A stretch of 64,000 nucleotides of DNA from Datura wrightii (Eukaryota > Streptophyta > Magnoliopsida > Solanales > Solanaceae): the NCBI GenBank assembly GCA_035772735.1, contig JASDFA010000016.1, positions 168,955,001-169,019,000 on the forward strand. Direction: 5' to 3'. Position numbers and translations under genes: made by a program. Below the pieces are notes generated by a model that was not told the DNA's origin, ran no database searches, and worked only from the letters and a program-made list of their open reading frames with translations. Each line of letters starts with the position of its first letter. The stretch's first letter is position 1. Positions 35,126 to 45,299 of this stretch are shown piece by piece.

Positions 35126-35640
35126 TGCTTGAATCTAGAGAGGTAGAGATTAGGAAAAGAGAAGAACAACAGAGCCTTTAACTTCAAGTTCTATTGAATA
35201 ACTCAAGTTGCAGTCGCAGGATAGTTAATTTGGCATAGTTGATAACGGTTAAAGTGAAAACACTCAAGAGACCTAATCAAGTGAATGCGTATAGTCATCC
35301 AATAGGGACGAATCAGTCGCTTGGATGAATCTATGTTATCAATTCTATAAGATATGTATTGGGATAGATCACTAGTTTAATAACCTGAAGTTGTAATGAA
35401 TCCATGAGGAACACTCCCCTAGTTAGTTGCACAAATTTGATCACAACCACAATCTACCACTTTCTTACTTGATTCTTTCGTTAAAACCCCCCATTAGGAA
35501 ATAACTATACTAAAAACATAAATACTAGCATTATTCTACATCTGTATCATACTCCCTGTGGGATCGACCCAACCTAGTTGGTTTCTTTATTGACAACATC
35601 TGCGTCATACTTTTACAAGGGTGTGATTTGAGCGTTATCG

Positions 35641-35830
35641 TCAGCCACCATCTCCAGTGCATACTTGGACAGCTGGGCAAACTCCAAGGCATACTTCTAG
35701 ACAGTCAGGTCATTCTACTTCAAATTGATGAACTCAGCTACCTTTACCTCTTTCAATACTCTAGGAAAGAATCTATCCAAGAAAGCAGTAAAAAAATCAT
35801 CCCAATCCACTGGTCATGGATTAGATACTG
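35641..35830 (-). pseudogene. gag: Tek-3: Tekay gag fragment, proximal part
   Basis: Minus strand reads PVDWDDFFTAFLDRFFPRVL, AEFINLK, then KYALEFAQLSKYALEMVA, the start of the Tekay gag core, contiguous with 31806 across Ath-4. Two in-frame stops are visible. Right of about 35830 the similarity ends. Confidence 0.75.
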
Positions 35831-36717
35831 TAATAACCCAAAAGTTTCTAAGAGCAGGCCATAAACTTAAAGAATGAAATCAGTTGGAAAGTGGGAAATT
35901 TTCCTCAGAACCTACACCTCCTTCATTTCGTTTTGTATACACACCAGGCAAGTTCTAGACAATTCACAATGGCATGGAATAACAATACCTCACTTCACAC
36001 TTCATGCACATGCTCGAATCAAGATGCATTCACAGACTCTGTAATTAGCCAATCACATGAATTCAAAATTAAGCCTCAATCATACCGAATCAAATTCTAC
36101 AGCCTAGGTAATTCAACATATTTACAAAATTGCATGCTTTCGAATGAATCACTTTCACATTTTGAACATCAGTTACAACACACAACGAAATTTTTGCAAC
36201 CTTAAAGCAACTAAAGTTCATTGATGCAATCCACCAAAGAAAAATTAAAAACAAATTAAAATCCTACTCCTACCGACTACATTTCCCTTAAGACGGTCGT
36301 CATCCATCCATCATAGGGAACGGTCACTAACTATGACATCGGTTCAATGGGACTATTCTCGGTAAAAGAACCGAAAACAAACTCCGAGAAACCCAAACAA
36401 AATAAAAACCGAAAATTTTTGCAACATATCGATCATTTCGATAGAAAGAAAATATTTACAAGTGCAAAATATTTTCGCGAAAATTTTTGAAAAATATCGA
36501 TCATCTCGATAGAAAAAAAAATATTTACAAAATATTTACACTGGCAACCATAACTTTTTTTCATAACACACATCATTAACCATACAAACAAATATATACA
36601 CATACAACACAAATCAGTTCACCACAGGGAAAACACAAACATACATACAAACCAAGGAAAAAGCATATAGCAGATTAGAGCCTAAGTCCCAGCACCTAGC
36701 TACTCCCCACCCCACAC
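35831..36717 (-). other. Ath-5 3' noncoding region, LTR missing
   Basis: It follows the PTPD ORF. Near 36705-36720 the minus strand reads TTTAAGTGTGGGGTGGGGAG, like the purine-rich run after the PTPD ORF in Athila elements (Ath-6 has CTTAAGTTGAGGATG at 53863). A 3' LTR should follow but no TGATCT...GAACA copy is found before Tekay gag begins. A nearly duplicated stretch (ATCGATCAT.TCGATAGAAA) occurs at 36427-36448 and 36488-36510. Confidence 0.5.
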
Positions 36718-36787
36718 TTAAATCGAACACTGTCCCCAGTGTTCACAAAAATTACAAAACAAAATTTCGGGTGGTGGAACTCCCTGA

Positions 36788-38006
36788 TCAGTCGAAATAT
36801 TCGACTTCTTCATCTGGTGTTGCTGCCTCGTCCCCCATGTCTGAGTCAGCGCCATCATTGTCATCGGACTCCACATCGGAGTCCTCCCGACGCGTCTCCT
36901 CATCAGTTGGGACATCGTCATCAGTCGGCTCCACGAAGGCTGGTCCCACTCGGCATAAGGCTTTGGCATTCTCGCCAAATGGGTAATCCAGCTCCAGCTG
37001 CCATAATTCTTCCTCGGTGGCTGGTCTCCCACCAATCCGTAGCTGAAGCATCTGCATGCCGAACATACGTGCCATGTACTGATCATCACGAGCATGTCGC
37101 TCGCCCAAAGTCAGCACTGGCCCGTGGTGGTGTCGGGGGCCTTAGTTTTTGTCACATCGAGGGCCCTCCGCTCCAACTGTGAAATGTAATCCAAGGCTTC
37201 TTCCTCGACATCGAGGCCTCGGAGGAAGGTGGTGATGAGTCTGCCAAACCCGTATCTGTGGCCCTGGTGTAGTCTGGCTCTCTTCATGGCGGATATAATT
37301 ACCGCCCCAACATTAATCTCAAGCCCTTTCATAAGGGCATACACCAAGCAGACACGGTCCCGGGTCACATCCGTCATGTGAACTCCCGGGATCAAGCACG
37401 AACATACAATTTCCAGCCATATTCTGTCCTCCCTGTTCATCTGTGAATAAGGCAGAGTCTGGTGGTAACCCCTCTCCTTATGTCTACTCCATCGGGCTGT
37501 GGATCGAGCCCCACACAACGTACGTCTGATGTCGGCGTACGGTGGGGTGATGTTTAGCTGGCGGAGAACGTGGGCGTCTGTGTCCCGCGCTCCAATGATG
37601 GCATTAAATTGTTGGGGTTCCAGAGTGAAAATCTGCCTCTGATTTTTATTGTATGGCTTCTGATGGCCGGGTTCCAATTTGCGTAGAACTCTCGGACCAA
37701 ATGAAGGTTGCACTCCTTGGGCTCCTGAAAGATAAAGTTGAGCCCAGCTGCTTCAATCCTTTGCACAATACGGGGGAACTCCTGTGCTAGTGGTTCCCGT
37801 GCAATATGTTCCTCCGGGAAGTACTTGCTCTCCTTATGCTTAGCATACCATTTCTTTCCTTCCTCGGTTACCCACCTTGTTCCGTATTGGCGGCGTTGGC
37901 CGCGCGGAACAGCTGGTGCAGCTGGGACTGCGGTGCCCAATCTCATTCTTTTTCTGCCGGTGCCTGAGGTAGAAGCACCCTTGCCCTTATCCTGTCTACT
38001 AGCCAT
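36788..38006 (-). pseudogene. PTPD ORF of Ath-5 (putative plant transposon protein)
   Basis: ATG at 38006 (MASRQDKGKGASTSG) in the context GTACAATGG. A basic N-terminal segment (GRKRMRL) is followed by the domain hallmark HLVREFYANWNP (37690-37660). A first frame change near 37650-37620 moves into the frame carrying LNITPPYADIRRTLCG, DRIWLEIVCSCLIPG, LVYALMKGLEINVGAVI and YGFGRLITTFLRG. A second frame change near 37115 leads to an acidic tail rich in Asp/Glu ending at 36788. The ancestral product would be about 400 residues. The same domain occurs in Ath-6. In the literature this domain is an extra ORF of Athila-type elements with unknown function; nuclear or particle roles are speculation. 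Confidence 0.75.
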
Positions 38007-38913
38007 TGTACCCGTCAATATAAATTAACAAGCACAACGTTAAGCTATAAAGATGTTAACTTAGGCTAAGGTCGGGTTACACAACGTTTACCCCACACTT
38101 AGGCCTTAGCTACTTTTACAAAACTACGGCAAGTATAACTCTATTTACACCAAAGACAACAAGTATACACTTTATGCTTAGTGCGTTCACAAAAAAATTT
38201 CGACAGCATAACGGTTAGTGTACTACTCAGACTTCATACAGCTAAACCCAATCCTACTATCGCTAACAATTCAATCATCGCACTTAGCAACAAAAACAAC
38301 AAAAATAAAAACAATGACAAAAACATTCTATATACAATCGAATCCAAATAATCAAACCAATTTACACAATTTTCGCATTTTCCCCAACAATTCGAGAATT
38401 CGTCTTCCTATAATATTCACACAATATGTACCTCGACTTATCTCAATTTACAACCACACCCCGGCATCGAATTCATCAAATTATCAAGTTGCCCAAGTCA
38501 AATTCAATAACCCAAGCCCTAGAATGCAATTTTTCACTCAAATCCAAATTATTCATGTAATCGACAAGTTCAACCGCTAATTACAACAATCCGAACATAT
38601 ATCAATCACAAATAACTCAACATCATGTTAACTTGCTACTTGGGGTGATATATCTCACCTCACATGCCCAAATTCGACTAAAATCGCCAAAAATTTGAGA
38701 GAAACGAGGAAAACGTACCTTTGAGTTGAAGAACCGAAGAAACTTGACGTATTCCTTGCCTAATACCGTGGCACGTTGGTTGGGGAGGGGGATTTGGGTG
38801 TTTTGGTGGCGGAGAGTAGAAGAAATGGGGAAAATTGGGCAAAATCGGGGTTAATTTAAAGAAAAACACGCGGGTCACCCGGCAACCCGGTGTGACCCAG
38901 CACCAAATATAAG
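38007..38913 (-). promoter_or_regulatory. Leader region before the PTPD ORF, with splice donor
   Basis: Minus strand CTCAAAG|GTACGTTTTCC (donor GTACGT 38718-38713) is a good 5' splice site 707 bp before the ATG. The matching acceptor is poor: sequence before the ATG reads TATTGACGGGTACA where Ath-6 has TCTACAGGTACA. The rest is AT/C-rich without ORFs. A TA-rich CCTTATATTTGG lies at 38903-38914. Confidence 0.45.
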
Positions 38914-39063
38914 GCAACGTGTCACAGAGGGTAACGCGGAGCCCCTCCTCCGTGACACGGAGCCAACGCGTTGGCGTACTGGAATTTTAAAAATCCAGAC
39001 TTTGCCTTCAACGTGTCACGGAGGGTAACGCGGAGCCCTCCCTCCGTGACACGGAGCCAACGC
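38914..39063 (-). repeat. Internal copy of the LTR hairpin module
   Basis: Two units (38914-38966 and 39009-39063) have the form CAACGTGTCACGGAGGG...CTCCGTGACACGG. The second forms a perfect 12-bp inverted repeat (39013-39024 with 39041-39052). The Ath-5 LTR holds the same two-unit arrangement at 42903-43042, with the same spacer sequence style (CTGGAATT...CCAG) between units. Confidence 0.85.
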
Positions 39064-39327
39064 CCCAGTGCACTGTTTCTTCAATAAAATTATTTTTTCA
39101 TACCTTGCCTTATTTTTCCCGCTTCCATGCATATGTTTCTCCAATTGACCTGAAAATCACTTCACTAAACGAAATTGGTTAGATTAATAGATTTCCCTAA
39201 CTAAAATGAAAAAATTACTAACTAAAACAAAAAATTTATACGAAATCAAGAAAAAGAAAAAATAAAATAAAAATACAAATTAATTACACTATACTAAAAG
39301 AAGAAAAATAGAATATTTTTCTTTTCA
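39064..39327. other. AT-rich spacer between hairpin module and junction motif
   Basis: A-rich noncoding stretch (39200-39320) with no ORF. Confidence 0.5.
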
Positions 39328-39371
39328 CGGGTTGCCTCCCGTGCGGCGCCTGGTTTACCGTCGCGGCTCGA
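39328..39371 (-). other. Conserved Athila junction motif (Ath-5)
   Basis: CGGGTTGCCTCCCGTGCGG...CGTCGCGGCTCGA, 12 bp 3' of the gag-protease stop. It is the most divergent copy but keeps the GGTTGCCTCCC and CGTCGCGG ends. Confidence 0.8.
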
Positions 39372-39383
39372 CGTCCATTATGC

Positions 39384-41666
39384 TCAATTATCTACTAGGG
39401 TGAGGGACGATTTTTCACGATCCTTATCCTCCCCCCAGTAGTGCTCAACCTCATCTGGTGGCCTTCCTGTTAACTCTCGGGAATCATTCATTATATTAGC
39501 ATTCCCATGATCAATCACATTGATCACCGAGAGATCCTCATTTACAATCGGGAGCTTGGGTGCTTTGTACACGTCAAACACTTCTATCTTGTCATGTGCC
39601 CGCATTGTAAGTTGACCCGCAGCTACATCAATTAATGCTTTTCCGGTTGCCAAAAAGGGTCGTCCCAAAATAAATGGGACTTCAGCATCTGGTTCAAAGT
39701 CCAGAACAATAAAATCGATCGGAAAAATGAGGGAGCCCACTTGCACTAACACATCCTCAACAATGCCATCCGGCTTAGCTAAGGACCTGTCCGCTAGCTG
39801 CAAGATTACCGTTGTAGGTCTAGGACTCCCTAGACCTAACTTTCTGAATACCGAAGATGGCATCAGATTTATACTTGCCCCCAAGTCGTATAATCCACTA
39901 GCTCGGATACTTTGCCCAATAGTCAGCTGGATAGTAAAACTTCCAGGGTCTTTCAGTTTCGTGGGCAGTCTATTCTGAATCCAGGAAGTACATTCCTCCG
40001 TCAAAGCCACCGTGGCATACTCAGTCAAACGACTTTTGTTAGCCACGATGTCTGTAATATATTTTGCATACTTTGGCACTCCCTGCAAGACATCAACAAG
40101 AGGTAAGTTAACATGTACCTGTTTAAGCACCTCCATGAATTTCTTGAAACACGCCTCCTCCTTGTGTTTCTTAAGTCGTTGAGGGAATGGGGGTGGAGGC
40201 CTTTCTGATTCTGCTTCTTTAGTCTTCCCCCTATCAGAACTTTGTTCCTCCTCAACATCTGCTGCTCCTGACTTTTGAGGCGGTCTTTCTGGTTCCACCT
40301 CCTTCAACTGTAAGCCACTCCTCGTGGTCACCGCATTAACCTGCTTCGGATTAGGATCCGTGTCGCTAGGTAGTCCTCCTCTGGGTCTTGTATTTTGGGC
40401 ACTAGCAAATTGCCATAACTGATATTCAAGAGCCTTGGTCGCCAACTGATTGTTCTTCACTTCGGCTGCCAATTTAACATAGTCAGCCTGCAATTGTGCC
40501 TGATTAGCGATCATGGTTTTGAACATCTCCTCAATGCTCGGTGATGGTGGTAGAGGAGGGGCATTGTGATTCCTGAATTGCGATTGATAGTTCTGTTGCC
40601 CTCCTTGATTTCTATGCATACCCTGACCAGAACTTTGGCCTTGCTGGTTGTTGCTTCCCCACGAAAAATTCGGATGGTTCCTCCAATTCGAGTTGTAGCC
40701 ACTACCAAACTGCTGCTGATTTCTCTGTGCATTGCCAACAAAGTTAACAGAATCAGGATTTGCACCACAGCACTCAGCTGAATGCTCACTACTACCACAC
40801 ACTTCACACCACATCTGCTGGACTGCATTGACTGAAGCTGAAGGCTGGTTCAAGTTCATACTGCTGAAGTGGTTATTTAACTGATTTTGCAAGGCAGCTA
40901 TCTGTGCAGCGATAGCAGTAAATCCATCCACTTCAAGCACTCCCGCTGCTTTCCTTGCTCCACCTCTTGATGAATCTGCATTCCATTCTGGATTGCCTTG
41001 TGAAATTCGGTTGAGCAAAGTGTACAGCTCCTCATAGGTCTTTTCCAGTGCTTGCCCTCCAGCTGCTGAGTCTAACAGAATTTTAGTATGGGGTTCCAAA
41101 CCCTCAATAAATGTGTGTACCAACACCTCATTGGACTGATGATGATGAGGACAGTCCCGCAACATGGATTTAAATCTTTCCCAGGCTTGATATAGATTTT
41201 CTCCCTCCCTCTGTTTAAAACTTAGAATTTGACTTCTAAGTCTGGCTGTTTTACCAGAAGGGAAAAATCTAATCAAAAACTTCCGTGCAAGATCATCCCA
41301 CATTGATATAGAATTGGGTGGTTCAGCTTTTAACCACCTCTTGGCTTCACCAAGTAAGGAAAATGGAAATAAGGTGAGCCGAACATAATCAGGTGACACT
41401 CCAGCGGGTATATAAGTGTCACTTATCTCCAAAAAGTTTTGGAGATGTTGTTGTGGATCTTCATGAGGGAGACCGGTAAATTGCCCGCTTGTGTGCAAGA
41501 GTTGCACCATATTCTGCTTTAATTCAAACCTCCCTCCAGGCTCTGGTTTGCGGATGCTAGAATGTACATTGTTAGCGTGTGGGATTGCCACCTCGCGAAC
41601 CGGCCTTGCTGCTGCTTCATCGGGCACTAACACTGCCCTCACAACTGGTGGATTTTGCTGCTCCAT
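39384..41666 (-). CDS. gag: Intact Athila-like gag-protease polyprotein (760 aa)
   Basis: Start ATG at 41666 (MEQQNPPVV); the frame is closed by TAA upstream of any other ATG. Gag core at about residues 70-210 (LFPFSLLGEAKRWL, FLIRFFPSGKTARLR, YQAWERFKSMLRDCPHH). A CCHC zinc knuckle CEVCGSSEHSAECC lies at about 297-310, then a Gln/Asn/Gly-rich stretch. The aspartic protease domain has the Athila-type active site LYDLGASINLMP (Asp about 594) and FILGRPFLATG (about 665). The protein stops after the protease with no RT. An uninterrupted frame of this length amid wrecked neighbours suggests recent insertion or selection. Gag would assemble particles and the protease would cut the polyprotein; pol must come from another element. 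Confidence 0.92.
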   Translation of the reverse strand: MEQQNPPVVRAVLVPDEAAARPVREVAIPHANNVHSSIRKPEPGGRFELKQNMVQLLHTSGQFTGLPHEDPQQHLQNFLEISDTYIPAGVSPDYVRLTLFPFSLLGEAKRWLKAEPPNSISMWDDLARKFLIRFFPSGKTARLRSQILSFKQREGENLYQAWERFKSMLRDCPHHHQSNEVLVHTFIEGLEPHTKILLDSAAGGQALEKTYEELYTLLNRISQGNPEWNADSSRGGARKAAGVLEVDGFTAIAAQIAALQNQLNNHFSSMNLNQPSASVNAVQQMWCEVCGSSEHSAECCGANPDSVNFVGNAQRNQQQFGSGYNSNWRNHPNFSWGSNNQQGQSSGQGMHRNQGGQQNYQSQFRNHNAPPLPPSPSIEEMFKTMIANQAQLQADYVKLAAEVKNNQLATKALEYQLWQFASAQNTRPRGGLPSDTDPNPKQVNAVTTRSGLQLKEVEPERPPQKSGAADVEEEQSSDRGKTKEAESERPPPPFPQRLKKHKEEACFKKFMEVLKQVHVNLPLVDVLQGVPKYAKYITDIVANKSRLTEYATVALTEECTSWIQNRLPTKLKDPGSFTIQLTIGQSIRASGLYDLGASINLMPSSVFRKLGLGSPRPTTVILQLADRSLAKPDGIVEDVLVQVGSLIFPIDFIVLDFEPDAEVPFILGRPFLATGKALIDVAAGQLTMRAHDKIEVFDVYKAPKLPIVNEDLSVINVIDHGNANIMNDSRELTGRPPDEVEHYWGEDKDREKSSLTLVDN

Positions 41667-41895
41667 AATAGATTGTCGGAACAACTGCAGCTTCTTTTGT
41701 AGAGCTTCTCTGCGTTGACTATGAAATTAACATTCAGGCTCTAAGTAAGATTCCACCAGCTCTTTATCCCTTGCCAGTGTTCACAGAAATCAAGTCTGCA
41801 AAATACAGGCTAAGACCAAGTTGTTAACACTTAAGAAAATAAAAACAAAAATATAGTAAATTTACACTAAACACAATTTCACAAATCGCCTAGCC

Positions 41896-41913
41896 TCCCC
41901 GACAACGACGCCA
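41896..41913 (-). other. PBS of Ath-5 (tRNA-Asp type)
   Basis: TCCCCGACAACGACGCCA on the plus strand, 16 of 18 identical to the tRNA-Asp 3' end, six bases from the LTR terminus. Confidence 0.88.
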
Positions 41914-42612
41914 AAAACTTGTTCGGATGTTTCGATTGGTATTATATATTATAAACCGACACGCAAGTGCACGTGGTCAAACAAGTAATAAAGTGGCTAA
42001 GTAAGCCAAGTATCGATCCAAGGAGGCTCAAGATATGTAAAATTGCCTAAGTATACTATATTCTTATCTTACTTCTACTTATGCTAACAACAATGTAACC
42101 AACAGTTTGATGAGTTTTTGTTTATAGAATAAATATACTAAAACTATTAACAACTATTTACTGTGAATTTAAACTATGGATATGAGCATGCCAAGGTTAA
42201 GAACAAGTAATGAATTCGATTATAATAATAATTCGGTTAATCTCTTCTTCATGTTGCTAGCCAAGAACAGTAGCCTAGAAATTAAAACTCTCGTATTTAA
42301 TTTCACTTAAGAATCATAAACCATTCGTCTACATTTCTGTGATCAAATACAATTTACGATCTAGCAATACAATTCCGGTTCCTAAATTGACTAATACGGC
42401 TTTCAAGTATATTTCTATCAGGAAAGCACATCAAAACCCAATTTTCCCAAATCAAGTTAAGAACAATACCCTATTAATTCACAACTTTCCAATTGCTTGC
42501 TCTCTCGAGTGAAATTGGACTTTTTAGATGTACATTAATGTCGGCCAATCACTAATGCAGTAAGAACAAGAATTAATAGAACAACATGAAAGAAGAAGAA
42601 GAAAACCATATC

Positions 42613-42872
42613 ATTTACAATCAAAATTCACTACACATGTTCAAAACCTTAGCAAGGAAGAGAATTAGCCACTCATTTGTGGATTGATCATCCTAAAACA
42701 AGTGTAAATCATACATACAATTGATTGAAAGAAGAAAGGAAGAGAAGAAATCCCTTAGCTTTTTTGTCCCTCAATTGCTGCTAACCCACGTCCTTGCTCC
42801 ACCAAGTCTGAACTCAGTCTAAAAACTAAAAACTAAAAACTGATTAAAATAAACCTAAGTGTGCTATTTATA
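42613..42872 (-). promoter_or_regulatory. Ath-5 LTR TATA box and weak leader donor
   Basis: TATAAATA (42872-42865) just downstream of the hairpin module, and a weak donor TTGTAAATG (42618-42613) where other LTRs have TTGTAAGT. Confidence 0.45.
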
Positions 42873-42902
42873 CTAGTGGGAAATTTTTCCCGGAATAACA
42901 AG

Positions 42903-43042
42903 CAACGTGTCACGGAGGCCAACGCGGAGCACTGCCTCTGTGACACGGCGTGGACGCGGACCTTCACTGGAATTCCAGGGTTTGGTAAAATAGCCTCAAC
43001 GTGGCACGGAGGCCAACGCGGAGGCCTATCTCCATGCCACGG
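42903..43042 (-). repeat. LTR hairpin module of Ath-5
   Basis: Two units: CAACGTGTCACGGAGGCC...GTGACACGG (42903-42948) and CAACGTGGCACGGAGGCC...ATGCCACGG (about 42997-43042). Related but more degenerate words continue to about 43140, and a simpler form is in the Ath-1 LTR (2388-2440). Confidence 0.85.
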
Positions 43043-43383
43043 AGCTGTCGCGAGGCCACACTGGAAATTGCCATTTTAATTTCCTCTCCAGGCAGTGTGC
43101 CTCCGCGATGGTAGCGTGGCACGGCTCCATCACGGAGCCCCTATAATTTGTGCATTCCAATGTCTTTTCCACGCTCGTATCCAAGTCCAACTCCGATATA
43201 GTTCCAACATGCATTTTAGCTCCTAAAAATCATATTTTCCTGCAAAACAAATGCTAATCATGTTGGTTAGTATAAATTCACATTTTATTACCAATTACAT
43301 GAGAATATATACATATTGCACACAAACAAGGCGAAAATAATACGTTTGTGTATCACATGGGCATATAAATCTGCCCAAGATCA

Positions 43384-45290
43384 AACATCTTTCGCCAATT
43401 TCTTCTTCCCCCCATCCACATGGGACACACTTTCCACTGAGAATCTACTAAGCACATCCGCAACCACATTAGCTTTGCCTGGGCGGTAAAGGACGCTCAT
43501 GTCATGATCCTTAAGTAACTCAAACCACCTCCTTTCCCGAAGATTTAGATCTTTCTGTGTGAACACATATTGCAAACTCTGGTGCTCCATAAATACACCA
43601 CGTGGACCCCATAAAAGTAATGTCGCCATATCTTCAATGCAAACACCACCGCAGCCAATTCATGATCGTGGCTCGGATAATTCTTTTCTTGCACTTTTAG
43701 CTGTCGAGAGGAATAAGCTATCACACTCCCACGCTACATCAACGCACACCCAAGTCCAACTCGGGAAACATCAAAATACACCACGAAGCCATCATTACCC
43801 TCGGGTAGGGTCAATACTGGTGTTGAGGTAAGTCGAGCCTTCAACTCTTCGAAGCTTTTCTCATAAGCTTCCGACCACTGAAACTTCACCTTCTTCTAAG
43901 TCAACTTACTCAAAGGCGCTGCAATAGTTGAGAAACCCTCCACAAACCTTCGATAGTAGCCATCTAAGCCCAAGAAGCTTCGAATATCTGAAGGATTCAC
44001 CGGTCTAGGCCAATTCTTCACTGCCTCAATTTTCTTTGAGTCTACTATTATGCCCTCGCTAGACACCACATGGCCCAAGAACGCCACGGAGTCCAACCAA
44101 AACTCACACTTGCTGAACTTTGTATACAATTGACAGTCCTTGAGGGCCTGGAGCACTACTCTAAAGTGAGCGGCATGCTCCTCCTTGCTCCGAGAGTATA
44201 CCAAGATGTCATCAATGAACACGATCACGAGAATATCCAAATATGGCTTGAACACCCTATTCATCAAATTCATAAAAGTTGCAGGAGCATTTGTTAGTCC
44301 AAAAGACATAACTACAAACTCGTAATGACCATATCATGTTATAAATGCCGTCTTCGAGATATCACTCTCCCAAACTCTGAGCTGATGATACCCAAATTTA
44401 AGATCTATATTTGAGAAACAGTTTTCACCCTGAAGTTGATCAAACAAATCATTGATCCTGGGTAAGGGATACCTATTCTTGATAGTGACTTTATTCAAAT
44501 GCCAATAATCAATGCACATACGAACGGACTCATCCTTCTTCCGAACAAATAATACTGGTGTGCCCCATGGGGAATGGCTCGACCTAATGAAATCCTTATG
44601 TAGCAAATCCTTTAACTGATCCTTAAACTCTTTTTGCTAGGTTGGAGCCATCCTGTAGGGTTGAATAGATATAGGCTACGTATAGGGAAGGAGGTCAATA
44701 CCGAAATCAATCTCTCGCTCGGGAGGAATACCGGGAAAATCATCAGGAAAGACCTCTAGATACTCATGTACTACTGGAACTGACTGGAGAGTGTGGGTTT
44801 CAAACTCCACGTCCTTAATCCTAACTAGGTGATATATGCAACCCTTAGAAATCATCATCCTGACCTTGAGGTAGGAAACGAAGAGACCTACAGGCATAGC
44901 TGAACTACCCTTCAATTCTAAGACTGGCTCACTCGAGAATCTGAGCTCTACTGACCGGGTTCTACAATTAATGGAAGCATAACAAGCATACAACTAATCC
45001 ATGCAAAGAATAATATCGAAATCGCTCATGGCTAACTCTATTACATCTGCTGAGGTGACCTTATGGAGAACCAAGAACGGGAAATCTCTATACACCCGTC
45101 TAGCTATAATTGAGTCACCTACTGGAGTAGAAACCAAGAAGGATTCTGACAAGACATCAGGACTGACTCCGAAGCTACTTACTACATAAGGTGTCACAAA
45201 GGAAATGGTGGCCCCTGGATCTAATAATGCATAAAAATCAACATGGAAGACTAATAACATACCAGTAACCACGTCTAGGAAGACCTTCTG
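43384..45290 (-). pseudogene. pol: Tekay protease, RT and RNase H, truncated
   Basis: Protease YALLDPGATISFVTP (45236-45190; DPGAT is the usual Del/Tekay active site). RT with FVRKKDESVRMCIDYWHLNK (44545-44485), FSNIDLKFGYHQLRV, a stop at 44334, then SFGLTNAPATFMNLMN (44305-44255) and VFIDDILVYSRSKEEH. RNase H ends with VLYRPGKANVVADVLSRF (43500-43445). The frame stops at the Ath-5 LTR junction before integrase. Frame breaks at about 44994, 44640, 44334 and 43890. Confidence 0.88.
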
Positions 45291-45299
45291 CTCCTAACG

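Larger units (their letters stand above)
31807..35640 (+). repeat. Ath-4: solo Athila-like LTR, TSD TCAGC, split by Tek-4
   Basis: Starts TGATGTGTTGTGGG and ends GAGCGTTATCG (CA decayed to CG). Flanking repeats TCAGC at 31802-31806 and 35641-35645 are perfect, and the Tekay gag frame reads across the insertion when it is ignored. Native length is 1665 bp after removing the Tek-4 insertion with one TSD copy. It is the same subfamily as the Ath-6 and Ath-7 LTRs (shared start TGAYRTGTTG, 'ggttgtgggaaccatggt' block, end). Confidence 0.92.
35831..43383 (-). mobile_element. Ath-5: Athila-like gag-protease + PTPD element, no RT
   Basis: Minus-strand order: LTR (43383-41920), PBS (41913-41896), intact gag-protease ORF (41666-39384), junction motif (39371-39328), LTR-like GC-rich hairpins (39063-38914), leader with splice-donor candidate (38718), PTPD ORF (38006-36788) and 3' noncoding region. 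RT, RNase H and integrase are absent. The LTR start abuts Tekay pol at 43384 with flanking AACAT. The left end lacks the 3' LTR and meets Tekay gag, so a deletion or recombination removed it. Confidence 0.85.
41920..43383 (-). repeat. 5' LTR of Ath-5 (1464 bp)
   Basis: Element orientation: starts TGATCTTGGGCAGA at 43383, ends ACATCCGAACA at 41920. It is homologous to the Ath-1 LTR. U3 holds the two-unit GC-rich hairpin module (42903-43042). The Tekay pol frame is cut exactly at its start; flanking bases AACAT are the presumed TSD. Confidence 0.88.

Noticed and set aside
38218..38580. 120-aa plus-strand frame in the Ath-5 leader region as a gene
   Set aside because: Antisense to the element, Asn/Ile/Pro-rich low-complexity sequence, no domain.
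41666..41684. Upstream start for the Ath-5 gag-protease ORF
   Set aside because: The frame extends a short way 5' of 41666 but has no ATG before an in-frame TAA; ATG at 41666 is the first available.
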